Source: CAYLJO01 sp964383905 (GTDB taxonomy: Bacteria; Acidobacteriota; Blastocatellia; Pyrinomonadales; Pyrinomonadaceae). From it: a DNA stretch of 26,883 bases. The stretch covers positions 1-26,883 of the forward strand of contig CAYLJO010000072.1 in assembly GCA_964383905.1 (NCBI GenBank), written 5' to 3'. This document shows positions 1 to 8,822 of this stretch, one piece after another; within the stretch, counting starts at the first letter, position 1, and each line of letters begins with the position of its first letter. The position numbers and the translations under genes are program-made. The notes beneath the pieces were generated by a model. It was given only the letters and a program-made list of their open reading frames with translations, had not been told where the DNA came from and did not search any database.

Positions 1-91
1 CATGTGTTCACACAAGAGGAGTGTCAAAGGGGCTTCGAGTGTCAAGCACGCCCTAAACCGATAAAATTGCCTGCTCCATTAAGAGTTCTAA

Positions 92-1132
92 TCAGTGCGC
101 ATAGTAGCCGGGGCGGGTGCGTGCGATCAGCTCCGGGCGCGCAACCTCAATGCGGATGGAGTGCCAGCGTCCGTCGCGCGCGCGACCTCCCGAAGGCTGA
201 TAGGCAATGCTGTAGAGCGTACGTAAATCGGCGGCGACTGCTGCATAAATCCTGCCTAAATCTTCCAGCCGTCGGATCTCGTTGAGGCGCCCCCCCGTCC
301 GGTCGGCGAGCGCTTGCAGGCGCGTGCGCGCGGAAGTATAGATCGCCGTTATCTTCGGGTCTTGCAGTGGAAGGCGTTTGGGGTCACCGGAAGGCAGTGC
401 GAGCGGGTAGATTGTGACGCCCTGACGGTCTGCCGCATTGAGCACGGCGTTTAATGCCGTGCTCGCTTCGGGCTTGATGGATGCGATAGCTTCCTCATCT
501 GTTCGCGCATTGGCGGCCGAGCTGCGATCCAGATTGCGCATCGTTGTGTCAATGCCGTCAGTCATCACGACAATGGCTTTGCGCCGCTTGCTGCCCTCTT
601 TGGCGAGTTGTCCGAGCGCGAATTCGATAGCTTTGTAGAACTGCGTCTCGCCGCGGCCATCGGCGATCTCAATGGCATAAGCAATCTTTTTACGATTATC
701 TGTAAAGCCTGTGAGCGTTTTGACCTTTTCATTGAAAGCGACGACGGCGACACGGTCGTCCGGCGCCAGCGCATCGATGAATCGCCAGGCCGCTTGCTTG
801 AGCGTCGTGCGAAAGCCCAGCGTCGAGCCCGACATGTCGAGCAGCAGCACGAGGCTGAATGGCGTTTCCGTCGGCTCAAAGCTGAAGATCGATTGCCGCA
901 CACCATCCTCGTAAATAGCAAAGTCGTTGCGCGAGAGGGTTGTCACCGGATGGCCCTGGCGGTCCGCGACGCCGACGTTGAGCTTGACCAGATTAGACTC
1001 GACCGTGACGACGTCCTCTTCCTGGGCGACAACTGTTAGGGCGAACGCGAAGAGGCACGCCAGGAGGAGAATGAATGTTTTGAAGAGAAATTTTGGGCCA
1101 GAAAATGTCAAAGGGGAATGCAGATAAATCAT
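92..1132 (-). CDS. Secreted VWFA-related (acidobacterial type) protein
   Basis: A 346-residue protein with a hydrophobic N-terminal export segment (about residues 17-37, ending near VVAQ), so it probably acts in the periplasm or at the envelope. A short beta domain follows (about 43-90), containing the stretch NDFAIYEDGVRQ, which is typical of the VWFA-related acidobacterial family. Then comes a von Willebrand A domain with an intact MIDAS motif DMSGS (Asp99, Ser101, Ser103) and a later VVMTDGID segment that supplies the further metal-site Asp. Such proteins are thought to bind partners through a divalent metal; no ligand can be named. Its length is normal for the family. The ATG at 1132 lies just before the signal peptide, with only a weak ribosome-binding site. 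It lies downstream of the gene at 1417-2010, separated by a hairpin, so it is probably transcribed separately. Confidence 0.9.
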   Translation of the reverse strand: MIYLHSPLTFSGPKFLFKTFILLLACLFAFALTVVAQEEDVVTVESNLVKLNVGVADRQGHPVTTLSRNDFAIYEDGVRQSIFSFEPTETPFSLVLLLDMSGSTLGFRTTLKQAAWRFIDALAPDDRVAVVAFNEKVKTLTGFTDNRKKIAYAIEIADGRGETQFYKAIEFALGQLAKEGSKRRKAIVVMTDGIDTTMRNLDRSSAANARTDEEAIASIKPEASTALNAVLNAADRQGVTIYPLALPSGDPKRLPLQDPKITAIYTSARTRLQALADRTGGRLNEIRRLEDLGRIYAAVAADLRTLYSIAYQPSGGRARDGRWHSIRIEVARPELIARTRPGYYAH

Positions 1133-1345
1133 TGCTCAAGATCAACCGCGTTTGAGACTCAAGTCTGAAAGTATGCACGGCGATGCCGCCATTTTGCAAG
1201 CGCGGCGATTGAAAGGCATCCCGCGATCAGTGTCGGACGCGGCAAGCAGGCAAGAAGTTGCCCTCAACCGGGTGAGTTCGGTGTCATAGCTTTACTGTGG
1301 TAATGGCCAGTTCCGACCGATCGCGCCCCATCGTCCGGCGCGGAA

Positions 1346-1402
1346 AACCCAAGAGGATAGGGAGAAAAACCGGAATAAATCTCCCTTAATCTCTCCTGGG
1401 TT
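1346..1402 (-). terminator. Imperfect hairpin, possible terminator
   Basis: The arms AACCCA..GAGGAT.AGGGAGA and TCTCCCT..ATC.CTCCTGGGTT pair imperfectly around a loop of about 14 nt. Read on the minus strand it starts about 15 nt after the stop of the gene at 1417 and is followed by a short GGGTTTTCC run. It could end that transcript before the VWFA gene. The uridine tract is short, so termination is only plausible. Confidence 0.45.
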
Positions 1403-1416
1403 GCTCTCGGCCCTCT

Positions 1417-2010
1417 TTATCCCTGACCGGCGGCCTTCGCGACGCGCGGGCGCGTGCGGCGCGCCGGGGCCGCGGCTGCTCCTGCGGCGTCAGGCGTGGA
1501 AGCCGCGGGCGCCTCGACCCCCGCCGGGCGGGGACGCGTGCGACGCGCCGCCGCACGTTCGGCTTCGGCCGCGGCAATCCGCTTGGCCTTCTCGATTCGC
1601 TTGCGCGGCACAAGCTGAAAACGCAGTTCCATCTCCTGCGCGATTTTATAGATGTGCTTGGCCTTCGCGCCGCGTTCGGCCCGCCGGATAATTTCTGCTA
1701 TGTCGAGCAGTTCGGCTTGGTCTTCTTTCCCGATCCAGATATATGAAGCTTCAGGCATCTCTCGTTTCACCTCCAGGCGAAGAAGCGTGCGCATCTCCGC
1801 CGGCGCCATAGTCGTAACCGGCGCGTCCTTCCGCGGCGGGGCTTCGGCGCGCGCTGCGAAATAATCCGCGACCAGCCTGTCCACCTCGTCGCGGCGTTCA
1901 TCATAAAATAGGGCGAAATCCTGGCAGCGTGTGCGATAAGGACAGGTCACCGAACACACCAGCGGGTCCTTGAAATGCGCATAGCGGTTGCAATAAAGTT
2001 TCAGACCCAT
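1417..2010 (-). CDS. Cys-motif protein with basic Arg/Ala/Pro-rich tail, function unknown
   Basis: A predicted protein of 197 residues that I cannot assign to a named family. Near the N-terminus are four cysteines (Cys7, Cys19, Cys23, Cys29; C-x11-C-x3-C-x5-C), a likely zinc or iron-sulfur site. A mixed charged, mostly helical middle follows. The last 55 or so residues are low complexity and strongly basic, with the motif ARRTRPR present twice, as in nucleic-acid-binding tails. I chose the ATG at 2010 over an in-frame start at 2073 because GGGAG sits 7 nt upstream and the Cys motif begins directly after it. No signal peptide or membrane segment is seen, so it is probably cytosolic. RNA or DNA binding is an inference from the tail. 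Confidence 0.75.
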   Translation of the reverse strand: MGLKLYCNRYAHFKDPLVCSVTCPYRTRCQDFALFYDERRDEVDRLVADYFAARAEAPPRKDAPVTTMAPAEMRTLLRLEVKREMPEASYIWIGKEDQAELLDIAEIIRRAERGAKAKHIYKIAQEMELRFQLVPRKRIEKAKRIAAAEAERAAARRTRPRPAGVEAPAASTPDAAGAAAAPARRTRPRVAKAAGQG

Positions 2011-2174
2011 CGAGCATCTCCCGCCGACCGGCATCTCAACTCCGGCCACAGCCGGTGATGGTGCCGTCCTCACTTGGTCAAGAGAGTTCGACTATATCAC
2101 GCGTGTCTCACGCGTGCAACTTAATGCCGCTGTCGCAACATGCCCAAAGGCTGTTTTCAAAGCCCATTTAAGAA

Positions 2175-2180
2175 TATAAT
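2175..2180 (+). promoter_or_regulatory. Candidate -10 box (TATAAT)
   Basis: A perfect TATAAT lies 110 bases upstream of the small zinc-ribbon gene at 2290 in a locally AT-rich patch. The -35 region is poor (TGTTTT at 17 nt spacing). A start near 2187 would place the whole 2193-2265 hairpin structure in the leader. Confidence 0.4.
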
Positions 2181-2192
2181 TCGGCACGGCGC

Positions 2193-2265
2193 GATGCCCG
2201 CGACTATCTAATTCTCCGAAGCCGGAGCCCGCACTCTGCTCCTTCATAGCGCCGCGCCGGGCATC
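2193..2265 (+). promoter_or_regulatory. Structured 5' leader candidate
   Basis: Nested complementary segments fold this leader: GATGCCCG (2193-2200) with CGGGCATC (2258-2265), CTAT (2204-2207) with ATAG (2246-2249), and an inner hairpin CTCCG-AAGC-CGGAG (2213-2226). It lies between a TATAAT box and the ATG at 2290. It matches no riboswitch class I recognise. It could be a cis-regulatory RNA or a chance GC-rich fold. Confidence 0.35.
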
Positions 2266-2289
2266 CCTTTCCAGACGGGGTTTCTCACC

Positions 2290-2511
2290 ATGTATAGACC
2301 AAACTTTTGCGCGGACTGCGGCGTACGAATCACACATCCGCGGTGGCATTTATGGACCAGCCGGCGATTCTGCGCCGATTGTGCGCGGAGATTTCGTCAG
2401 AGACGGATTCTTGTGCCTTTTGTCGCGGGCGCGGCGCTCTTCAGCATCGGTCTGGCGGCAGGACGCGCCGTGCGCCCGACGCCTCCGCTTATCATCGAGC
2501 GCGGCCGATAA
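2290..2511 (+). CDS. Small zinc-ribbon membrane protein
   Basis: A 73-residue protein of unknown function. Two CxxC pairs (Cys7/Cys10 and Cys28/Cys31) form a probable zinc ribbon. They are followed by a basic stretch (RRFRQRR) and one membrane segment (about residues 42-60, rich in Val, Ala, Gly and Leu). The positive-inside rule suggests the zinc ribbon is cytosolic. The ATG at 2290 is the natural start because the first CxxC follows at once, but there is no good ribosome-binding site. The next gene on the same strand begins about 60 nt downstream, so the two may share a transcript. Confidence 0.65.
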   Translation: MYRPNFCADCGVRITHPRWHLWTSRRFCADCARRFRQRRILVPFVAGAALFSIGLAAGRAVRPTPPLIIERGR

Positions 2512-2571
2512 TCGACAGCGCCTGCTCCTTTGGCAGTGATCAAGGCCGACCCGTTACCTGTGGGTAAAAAG

Positions 2572-2796
2572 ATGACTGCTGGAGGCGCAGCGTCTCCTCA
2601 GTCCGAACCGAGCTTTGGGCCGGACGGAACAGCCACGGAGCGTCCAACCGACCCGCATGAGGTCGTCTCGATGTGTGGCGCGCGGACAAAGAAAGGCACG
2701 CCCTGCACTCGCCGTGTGCGTGGCACGGGCCGCTGCTGGCAGCATCGAGGTTTACCCGCCATGCTGCCCGCATCAAAATTGATCATTCAAGGCTAA
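2572..2796 (+). CDS. Small Cys3His zinc-finger-like protein (DUF5763-like motif)
   Basis: A 74-residue protein counted from the ATG at 2572; a TTG at 2530 in the same frame would add 14 residues, and neither start has a convincing ribosome-binding site. The first 33 residues are polar and look disordered. The functional part is CGARTKKGTPC followed by RCWQHRG: Cys35, Cys45, Cys55 and His58 (C-x9-C-x9-C-x2-H). This short signature recurs in small bacterial and phage proteins of unknown function, which I associate with DUF5763; that family name is from memory. Zinc binding is inferred from the four conserved ligands. A strong terminator follows directly. Confidence 0.65.
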   Translation: MTAGGAASPQSEPSFGPDGTATERPTDPHEVVSMCGARTKKGTPCTRRVRGTGRCWQHRGLPAMLPASKLIIQG

Positions 2797-2797
2797 A

Positions 2798-2828
2798 GGG
2801 CGGCTCGGTCTTATAGACCGAGCCGCCC
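2798..2828. terminator. Bidirectional rho-independent terminator
   Basis: A perfect 14-bp GC-rich stem (GGGCGGCTCGGTCT with AGACCGAGCCGCCC) has a 3-nt loop (TAT). It begins 2 nt after the stop codon at 2796 and lies 18 nt from the end of the convergent M16 peptidase gene at 2846. It is flanked by CCTTAATT on the right and CTTTAG on the left, read on each strand. Position and symmetry fit a shared terminator for both convergent genes. Confidence 0.85.
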
Positions 2829-2845
2829 CCTTAATTGATGACGGC

Positions 2846-5685
2846 CTATTGGCTGGATGATTGAGAAGCCTTGACACTATTTTTTACTGCCGGCCTACCC
2901 TCCACATCGAGGATCACAATTTCACCAAGGTTCAGTTCCCGTACCCCCGCCTCAATCTTTGAGAGCTCGCCGACGAGCAGCAGCGTGACCCCGCCCGGCA
3001 CGGCGTACTTCTGAGCCGCGGCGTTGACCGACGCGAGCGTAGCTTTCTCGATCTCGTTTGTCTCTCGCTGCATTTCCGACATCGGCAGATCGTCGGCCCA
3101 GAGCTGCGCGATCTGATCAGCGATCCGCCCGAGCGATTCGAACTGTTGAGCATACCCGCGCACGCGATTGGCTTTCGCATTAGCCAACTTTTGATCCGAG
3201 ATCGGTTTATCGCCCGCGAAAAACTTCAGCTCTTTGACGAACTCCACGACCGACTCTTTGGTCTTATTGGTTTGCACGCCGCCCGAGGATTGCCACACCC
3301 CATACTTTGAGTAGAACGATGGGAATGAGAAGACTCCGTAGGAGTATCCCTTGTCTTCACGCAGATTGAGGTTCAGGCGTGTGCCGAAGCCACCGCCCCA
3401 GACGGCGTCGGCCAGCCGCAGCGCATAGTAATCCTCCGTCTTGCGCTTCGGCGCCGGGAGGATCTGCATCACCATCGTCTGAGACGCATCCTGCCTGTCA
3501 ACCAGGTAAACTCTCCCCGGGCCTACTGGATGTGGGGCCGGAATCGCGACCTCCGGCGGCGCGCCGCCCGATCAACTGCCGAAGCTCTGCCTGGCCATCT
3601 CCGTCGCTTCGGCCAGCGAGATATCGCCGGCGAAAATTAAGGCCGAGCCTCCCGGCTTCCAGTACGTATCATGAAACCGGGCGAAGTCCTCACGGTTGAT
3701 CCGCTGGACTGTCGCCGGCAGACCTCGCAACGGCCTGCCATAGGGATGGTCAGCACCGAAAGCGAGCATCTGACCGACACGCCGCGCAATCGCATTCGGG
3801 TTGTTCGCGTCTTGCGCCAGCGCGTCAAGACGCCGCTTCTTCTCACGGTCAACTTCTGATTCAGGGAAAACGGGGTTGCGCACGACGTCGGCGAAGATCA
3901 CGAGGGCCGGAGTAAGGTTCCTCTTGAGCACCTCGAAGGAGAGGGATGAGTGCTCCCGTCCGGCAAACCCTTCAATTGAAGTGCCGAGGTCACCCAGGGC
4001 GTCTTCGATCTCTAATGCCTTCCTCGTTTTGGTCCCCCTTTTGATCGTCTCAATCGTCAGATCGGCCAACCCATCTTTGCCGACCGGGTCATCTACGCTG
4101 CCCGCCCTGGTCGCTAACGTCACCGCCACCTTCGGCAGATCCGGCCGCTCGACAACAAAAACGTCCATGCCATTTTCGAGCTTAGCCGTTTTCACTTCCG
4201 GCACCCGGAATGGCCTGTCACCGCCGAGCGGCGGCGGCTTTGAGCGGTCAAGCGCCACTGCAGCCTCGCGGCCTGATATTTCGGGGTGAAACCGCACCAG
4301 GAGACGGTTGCGCGTGTCCAGCCACTTCGCGACCACTTCGCGCACGCCTCCACCGGTCGCGTTGCGGTGCCGCGCGACGTCCGTTTCGAACTTGTCGGGG
4401 TCGCCCAGGTAGGTATTGTATTGGTTCAAGAGGTCGGCTTTACCGCCGAAACCGCCGATCCGCTCCAGCCCCGTCACGAACTGGTATTCCCACTTCGTCT
4501 TGGCGCGGTTGAGCTCTGCAGGCGTCGGGCCATCTTTGGCGAGGCGGGCGATCTCACCTGTCACGATCTGCTCGACCTGTGAGAGCGTAGCGCCGGGCCG
4601 CGCAGTCGCCCAGATCACGAAGTTGCTCCCAATCTCCCGTGACCATTGGAATGAGAGGACGTCCGAGCAGAGCTGCTTATCATAAACAAGTACTTTGTTA
4701 AGGCGCGCCGACAACCCGTCGGTCAGGATCGTCGAGACAAGGTCAAGCTCGGCATCCCCGGGATCAAAGAAAGCGGGGTGTGCCACGTGAGGTAGGTGCG
4801 TTCTTGCGGCACCCGGTCCTTCACCTCGACGATCTTTTCGCCGTCGAGCTTCGCTAACCCTCGCGCCGGGCGGTCGAGCGCTGGCCCCGCGGGTATGCCC
4901 CCGAAATATTTCTCGACGAGACGTTTCGCTTCGGCCACGTCGAAGTCCCCGGCGATGACGAGCGACAGGTTATTCGGGGTGTAATAGGTCTTGAAGAACT
5001 CCCAGACATCATCAGCACTGGCCGCCATCAAATCCTCGTGGCTCCCGATCACGTCATTAGCGTAGGGGTGCCTGTACGGGTAAAGGTTTTCAAATATCAG
5101 CTTGACCCACCGGCCGTAGGGTTGATTTTCGAGGCCCTGTCGCCGTTCGTTCTTCACGACGTCGCGCTGATTGTCGAGCTTCTCTTTGGTCAGGGCGTCC
5201 GTCGGCGTGGCCAGGCGGTCCGGCTCAAGCCAGAGGAGGTATTCAAGATTGCCGGAGGGAACAGTCGCAAAGTAGTTGGTGCGGTCCCAGCTTGTCGTGC
5301 CGTTCACGCCGCCTTCGAAGAGGTTCGCCCCGGCTTTTTCGACGTAGGCGAAGTACTTGGCGTCGGCATTCTTCGACCCCTCGAACATCATGTGCTCAAA
5401 AAGGTGGGCAAACCCAGTTCTCCCCACCCTCTCGTTCTTCGAGCCGACGTGAAACCACTGGTCAACATGCACGACCGGAAGCTTACGATCAACATGCAAA
5501 ATGACCTGGAGGCCGTTGTGCAAGCTGTATTTTTCAAACAATACTTTGGGTACGGCGGTGGACGCCGTGCCAGCCGCGGACTGGTTATCCCTGGTGGACG
5601 TTTGGGCGACCACCGGCAGAGCTTGAAAGTGCAGGAGGGATAAGACTAGCGGAAGATAGAGATATTTGTTTCTGGCTATTTTCAT
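2846..5685 (-). pseudogene. Secreted M16 (pitrilysin-like) metallopeptidase, disrupted
   Basis: The gene would encode a 946-residue, two-lobe M16 zinc peptidase if repaired. A signal peptide (about 1-28) precedes the first lobe, which keeps the inverted zinc motif HLFEH (His94, Glu97, His98) and the third ligand region around Glu180 (KNERR). The second lobe keeps the characteristic Arg/Tyr stretch LREDKGYSYG. Two lesions break it. Near 4775-4778 a run of four G (C in the message) shifts the frame just after YLTWHTP; five would restore AFFDPGDAELD. At 3572-3574 an in-frame TGA stands where a Trp (FGS-W-SGGAPPEVAIP) is expected. The total length of 2840 nt is exactly one base short of a whole number of codons. 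The start at 5685 follows AAAGGAG at 5 nt. Decay looks recent; a sequencing error could explain the first lesion but less easily both. Confidence 0.85.
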
Positions 5686-5839
5686 CGAGGCTCCTTTCCA
5701 AACACCGGATAATGCCAAAACACGGAGAGGTTTTAGCGCAAGGGCTACGGACCGTGGATCATTGACTGCTGATCAGATGGCGAAATTAACTGCCTGGAAT
5801 TAACCGGGGGTGAGACTTCACCGGTCTGCTTTAGCGCGG

Positions 5840-5868
5840 GAAGTAGACCCGCCGCTCAAAGCTGTCAA
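5840..5868 (-). promoter_or_regulatory. Candidate sigma70-type promoter for the M16 gene
   Basis: On the minus strand a perfect TTGACA (5863-5868) is followed after 17 nt by TACTTC (5840-5845), a weak -10. It lies between the amidohydrolase stop at 5890 and the M16 start at 5685. A small GC-rich hairpin (about 5833-5857) overlaps the spacer and could act as a weak terminator for the upstream operon. Confidence 0.3.
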
Positions 5869-5889
5869 CGCACATTATTTTGCCTATTT

Positions 5890-7281
5890 CTACTTTCGGT
5901 CTTTGAACTGGTCGTAAAGCTCCGTATGCCGGCTCGTTAATGGAAGCCTGCGGCCGGCGATGAAGAGATCGCGGACGTGCGTCCGGGCGTCGAGGATGTC
6001 GCCGTCAGTGACGACGATGTTTGCCATTTTACCGACCTCGATCGAGCCCATCCGGTCAGCGACATTCATCATCTGCGCCGGGTAGAGCGTCACGGCTTTC
6101 AGGGCTTCCGCACGCTGCAGGCCGAAGGCTGCCGCCATGCCTGCCTGGTAGGGAAGATCGCGCACGTGCGCGCCCGTATCGCCCGTAGAAATACAGAAGC
6201 GCACGCCAGCCTGTTGCAGCTTGGCCGCCGTTTCGTAGAGCGCGTCGTAGTAATCGTCTTCGCGAAGGGGTAACTTGAGCACGCCTGTGAGAATCACCGG
6301 AACGTTGTGGTCTTTCAAAAGGGGCACGACCTTCGAAGCGTCGTCGCCGCCGAGAATAATGGGCCGCAGGTGCATTTCGTCGGCGAAACGTACGGCGGCG
6401 CGGATCTCCTGCTCGCGTTCGGCGCGCATGATGACCGGCCGTTCACCGCGCACGAACGGAACCAGTGAGGCGAGCACCACGTTTTGATCCGGGCGCGGTA
6501 GTTTGTTGTCCCGCGCATAAGCGTCCTGTGCCCGGCCGTAGGCTTCCGCATCACGCAGCATCTTGCGCAGTTGTTCGATCTGCCGGTCGCGCGTCGTGAT
6601 CGCCTCGTTGATGTTAATCGTTTGCGGGTTGAAGAGAGCGTCAAAACTAACGGTGCTGGCGCGCGGAAAGTTAATGACCAGAGCGGCCGCCGGCACGACT
6701 GCCATCTCGAGCGGGGTCGTGCCGTTCAGGTTAATCAACGCGGCTTGGCCGGCAATGATGCCGCCGAGGGGCACCGTCAGGACGCTCGTCACGCCATTCA
6801 CGCGCGTGACGCCGACGTGAGCGCTGTGCGGATTGACGGCGATGATGGCCTGCGCATCCGGGTTCATGTCGCCGACTTCCGTCAGGTCGACGGTGCCGGG
6901 CGCCCCGCTGCCGATTTCAACCAGGCCGAGCGACGTTCCGATATCGATCATGCCGGGATAAACGCTGAGTCCGCGGCCATCAACTTCCTGCGCGCCCGTG
7001 GGGGCGGAAGCATTTGCGCCGACAGCCTCAATCCTGCCGTCGCGTATCACGACAGTCCCGCTTTCAATCTCCGGCCCACTGACGGTAACGATGCGCGCGT
7101 GACGGATAGCATAAACGCCCGGGGCCGGGTTCGTGCCCTGCTGCACAGTGATGCTGGCGGGTTGCTGCGCTCTCACTCCGACGGTGATTCCCGCCAGCAT
7201 TAAAGCGGCAATTGCTATCAGACAGTCACTGGCGATCGAGAATATATTGCTCACCGCGTCGCCGCGTCCCCCGGTTCTCAT
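5890..7281 (-). CDS. Secreted amidohydrolase-like protein lacking the HxH metal site
   Basis: A 463-residue protein with an export signal (about residues 13-39). It has an imidazolonepropionase-like amidohydrolase fold: a small beta sandwich (RHARIVTVSGPEIESGTVVI), a TIM-barrel region, and a C-terminal return (GSIEVGKMANIVVTDGDI). In catalytic relatives the first barrel strand ends in His-x-His; here it reads MIDIGTS, so Gly115 and Ser117 replace both histidines. The later ligand positions also look lost (for example PIILGGDDAS and VPVILTG instead of His-bearing strands). It is therefore probably not a metal hydrolase of the usual kind and may be a structural partner. Its ATG overlaps the stop of the active paralogue by ATGA, implying translational coupling. 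Confidence 0.85.
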   Translation of the reverse strand: MRTGGRGDAVSNIFSIASDCLIAIAALMLAGITVGVRAQQPASITVQQGTNPAPGVYAIRHARIVTVSGPEIESGTVVIRDGRIEAVGANASAPTGAQEVDGRGLSVYPGMIDIGTSLGLVEIGSGAPGTVDLTEVGDMNPDAQAIIAVNPHSAHVGVTRVNGVTSVLTVPLGGIIAGQAALINLNGTTPLEMAVVPAAALVINFPRASTVSFDALFNPQTININEAITTRDRQIEQLRKMLRDAEAYGRAQDAYARDNKLPRPDQNVVLASLVPFVRGERPVIMRAEREQEIRAAVRFADEMHLRPIILGGDDASKVVPLLKDHNVPVILTGVLKLPLREDDYYDALYETAAKLQQAGVRFCISTGDTGAHVRDLPYQAGMAAAFGLQRAEALKAVTLYPAQMMNVADRMGSIEVGKMANIVVTDGDILDARTHVRDLFIAGRRLPLTSRHTELYDQFKDRK

Positions 7282-8711
7282 TGCTGGTCAATTCCTCCGT
7301 CCCACATGTCGTCGGCGTCGGCCGGGCGCCTCGCGCGTGGCGGCGGAGGCGGCGTGCCGCCCTGCGCGGGCGGGCGGTTCGGTTCAGCCTGTTCCAACTG
7401 CGCGCGCGCGCGTTCGAGGTCTGCGCGGCGCGCGAGGTCCTGCTGCCGGTCGAAAAAGATATTGCCGTCAATGAAAGTGGTTTCGACGCGCGAGTAGACG
7501 CTCAGCGGATGGCCGCTCCAGATCACGAGGTCAGCGTCTTTACCCACATCAATCGAGCCGACGCGATCCTGTATGCCGAGCTGCCAGGCCGGATTCAGCG
7601 TAATCAGCTTCAGAGCCTCCTCCTCCGTGAGGTCGCCGTACTTCATTGTCTTCGCCGCGTCAATGTTGAGCCGCCGCGCGCGTTCGTCTGAATCGGAATT
7701 GACGGAAACATTGACTCCGGCGCGCGTCAGGATCGCGGCGTTATAGGGAATCGCATCATAAGCTTCGATTTTGTAACCCCAGAAGTCCGTAAAAATCGAA
7801 GCCCCTGCCCCATGCTGCGCGATCTCTTTGGCGACCTTATAACCCTCCAGCGCGTGTTGGAAAGTTCTGATTTTGAATCCAAACTCATTCGCGACGTTAA
7901 TCAGCATCAGGATTTCGTCGGCCCGGTAACAGTGCGAATGGACAAGGCGCTTGCCTTCGAGGACTTCGACCAAGGGTTCGAGCTGCAGGTCGCGGCGCGG
8001 CGGAATCAGGTCCTTCTCACCCCGCGCGGTCGCAGCGCGGTACTCGTCCCAGCTCCTTTTGTAATCGCGGGCGCGCGTAAACGCGTCACGGATTGTCTCG
8101 GCGACGCCCATGCGCGTCGCGGGGTAACGCCGTGGCTGGCCCGGTAGCGGAGGAAAGTTTGTCCGTTTCGGATTTTCGCCGAGGGCAAACTTGATCCCCG
8201 GCGGTGCGCCCGGAAAGATAAACTCTTCAATGGGCCGCCCGTACTTGAGCTTAACCACTGTGTTCTGGCCACCGATGGCGTTGGCCGAGCCGTGGAGCAG
8301 ATTTGCGGTTGTTGTGCCGCCTGCGAGCTCGCGATAAATACTGATGTCCGTCGGATTCAAAACATCACGTATGCGCGCCATTGAAGTGACGGAATACGAA
8401 AATTCGTTGACGGCGTCGATCATCGTGTGCGAATGGCAGTCGATGATGCCGGGCATCACATATTTTCCGGTCGCATCAATCACGCGTGTCCCCGGCGCGG
8501 CGCTCAGGCTCTGGCCGGCGGCGGCAATCTTGCCGTTACGGATGAGGATGTCCGCGTTTTGCAGCGTACCATGCGAAACGGTCAGAACCGTTGCATTCCG
8601 GATCAGCGTTTCCCTCCCATCACTGCCTTGGCGCGACTGTGACATCACGCCGAACGGCATTGCCGTGCCGAGAAACGAAAGCGATAGAACGAGAACAATC
8701 AACCTTCTCAT
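7278..8711 (-). CDS. Secreted amidohydrolase (imidazolonepropionase-like), catalytic site intact
   Basis: A 477-residue protein. The ATG at 8711 was chosen because GGAG lies 6 nt upstream and a clean signal peptide (MRRLIVLVLSLSFLGTA) follows. The barrel begins with GIIDCHSH (His93 and His95, first metal pair). Later come HSHCYRAD and FQHALEG, with histidines at the positions of the barrel metal ligands, and VNSDSDE with the last Asp. The C-terminal return GSIDVGKDADLVIWSG is typical. It should hydrolyse a C-N bond, perhaps of a cyclic amide or peptide-derived substrate in the periplasm; the substrate cannot be told from sequence. The end is Pro-rich (about residues 445-465). It is the middle of three minus-strand paralogues. 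Confidence 0.9.
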   Translation of the reverse strand: MRRLIVLVLSLSFLGTAMPFGVMSQSRQGSDGRETLIRNATVLTVSHGTLQNADILIRNGKIAAAGQSLSAAPGTRVIDATGKYVMPGIIDCHSHTMIDAVNEFSYSVTSMARIRDVLNPTDISIYRELAGGTTTANLLHGSANAIGGQNTVVKLKYGRPIEEFIFPGAPPGIKFALGENPKRTNFPPLPGQPRRYPATRMGVAETIRDAFTRARDYKRSWDEYRAATARGEKDLIPPRRDLQLEPLVEVLEGKRLVHSHCYRADEILMLINVANEFGFKIRTFQHALEGYKVAKEIAQHGAGASIFTDFWGYKIEAYDAIPYNAAILTRAGVNVSVNSDSDERARRLNIDAAKTMKYGDLTEEEALKLITLNPAWQLGIQDRVGSIDVGKDADLVIWSGHPLSVYSRVETTFIDGNIFFDRQQDLARRADLERARAQLEQAEPNRPPAQGGTPPPPPRARRPADADDMWDGGIDQQ

Positions 8712-8730
8712 TATCAGCTCCATGAAGGAA

Positions 8731-8816
8731 AAGACGCGGAAAGGGGGAGACCGAGGAGACACGGCGATAACCTGTTTTTTTCTCCGCGTCCCCGCGTCCC
8801 CGTGTCTCCGTGTCCT
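8731..8816. repeat. Intergenic imperfect palindromic repeat, copy 1
   Basis: G/A-rich units on the left (GGGAGACCGAGGAGACACGG) face C/T-rich units on the right (GCGTCCCCGCGTCCCCGTGT), forming a long imperfect palindrome around a T-rich centre. The left arm and centre closely resemble the repeat at 23365-23446 (GGGAGAC.GAGG..AC.CGGCGAT, then CCGCGTCCC). It separates two amidohydrolase genes and could act as a processing or termination element between them. Confidence 0.6.
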
Positions 8817-8822
8817 TGATTT

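Noticed and set aside
2092..2349. An 85-codon minus-strand frame
   Set aside because: It overlaps the structured leader and start of the zinc-ribbon gene and has no supporting motif.
3475..3572. Reading the M16 fragments as separate functional subunits
   Set aside because: The last fragment has no ribosome-binding site at its first ATG, and the break falls at a single Trp codon inside a domain with sequence continuing in the same frame.
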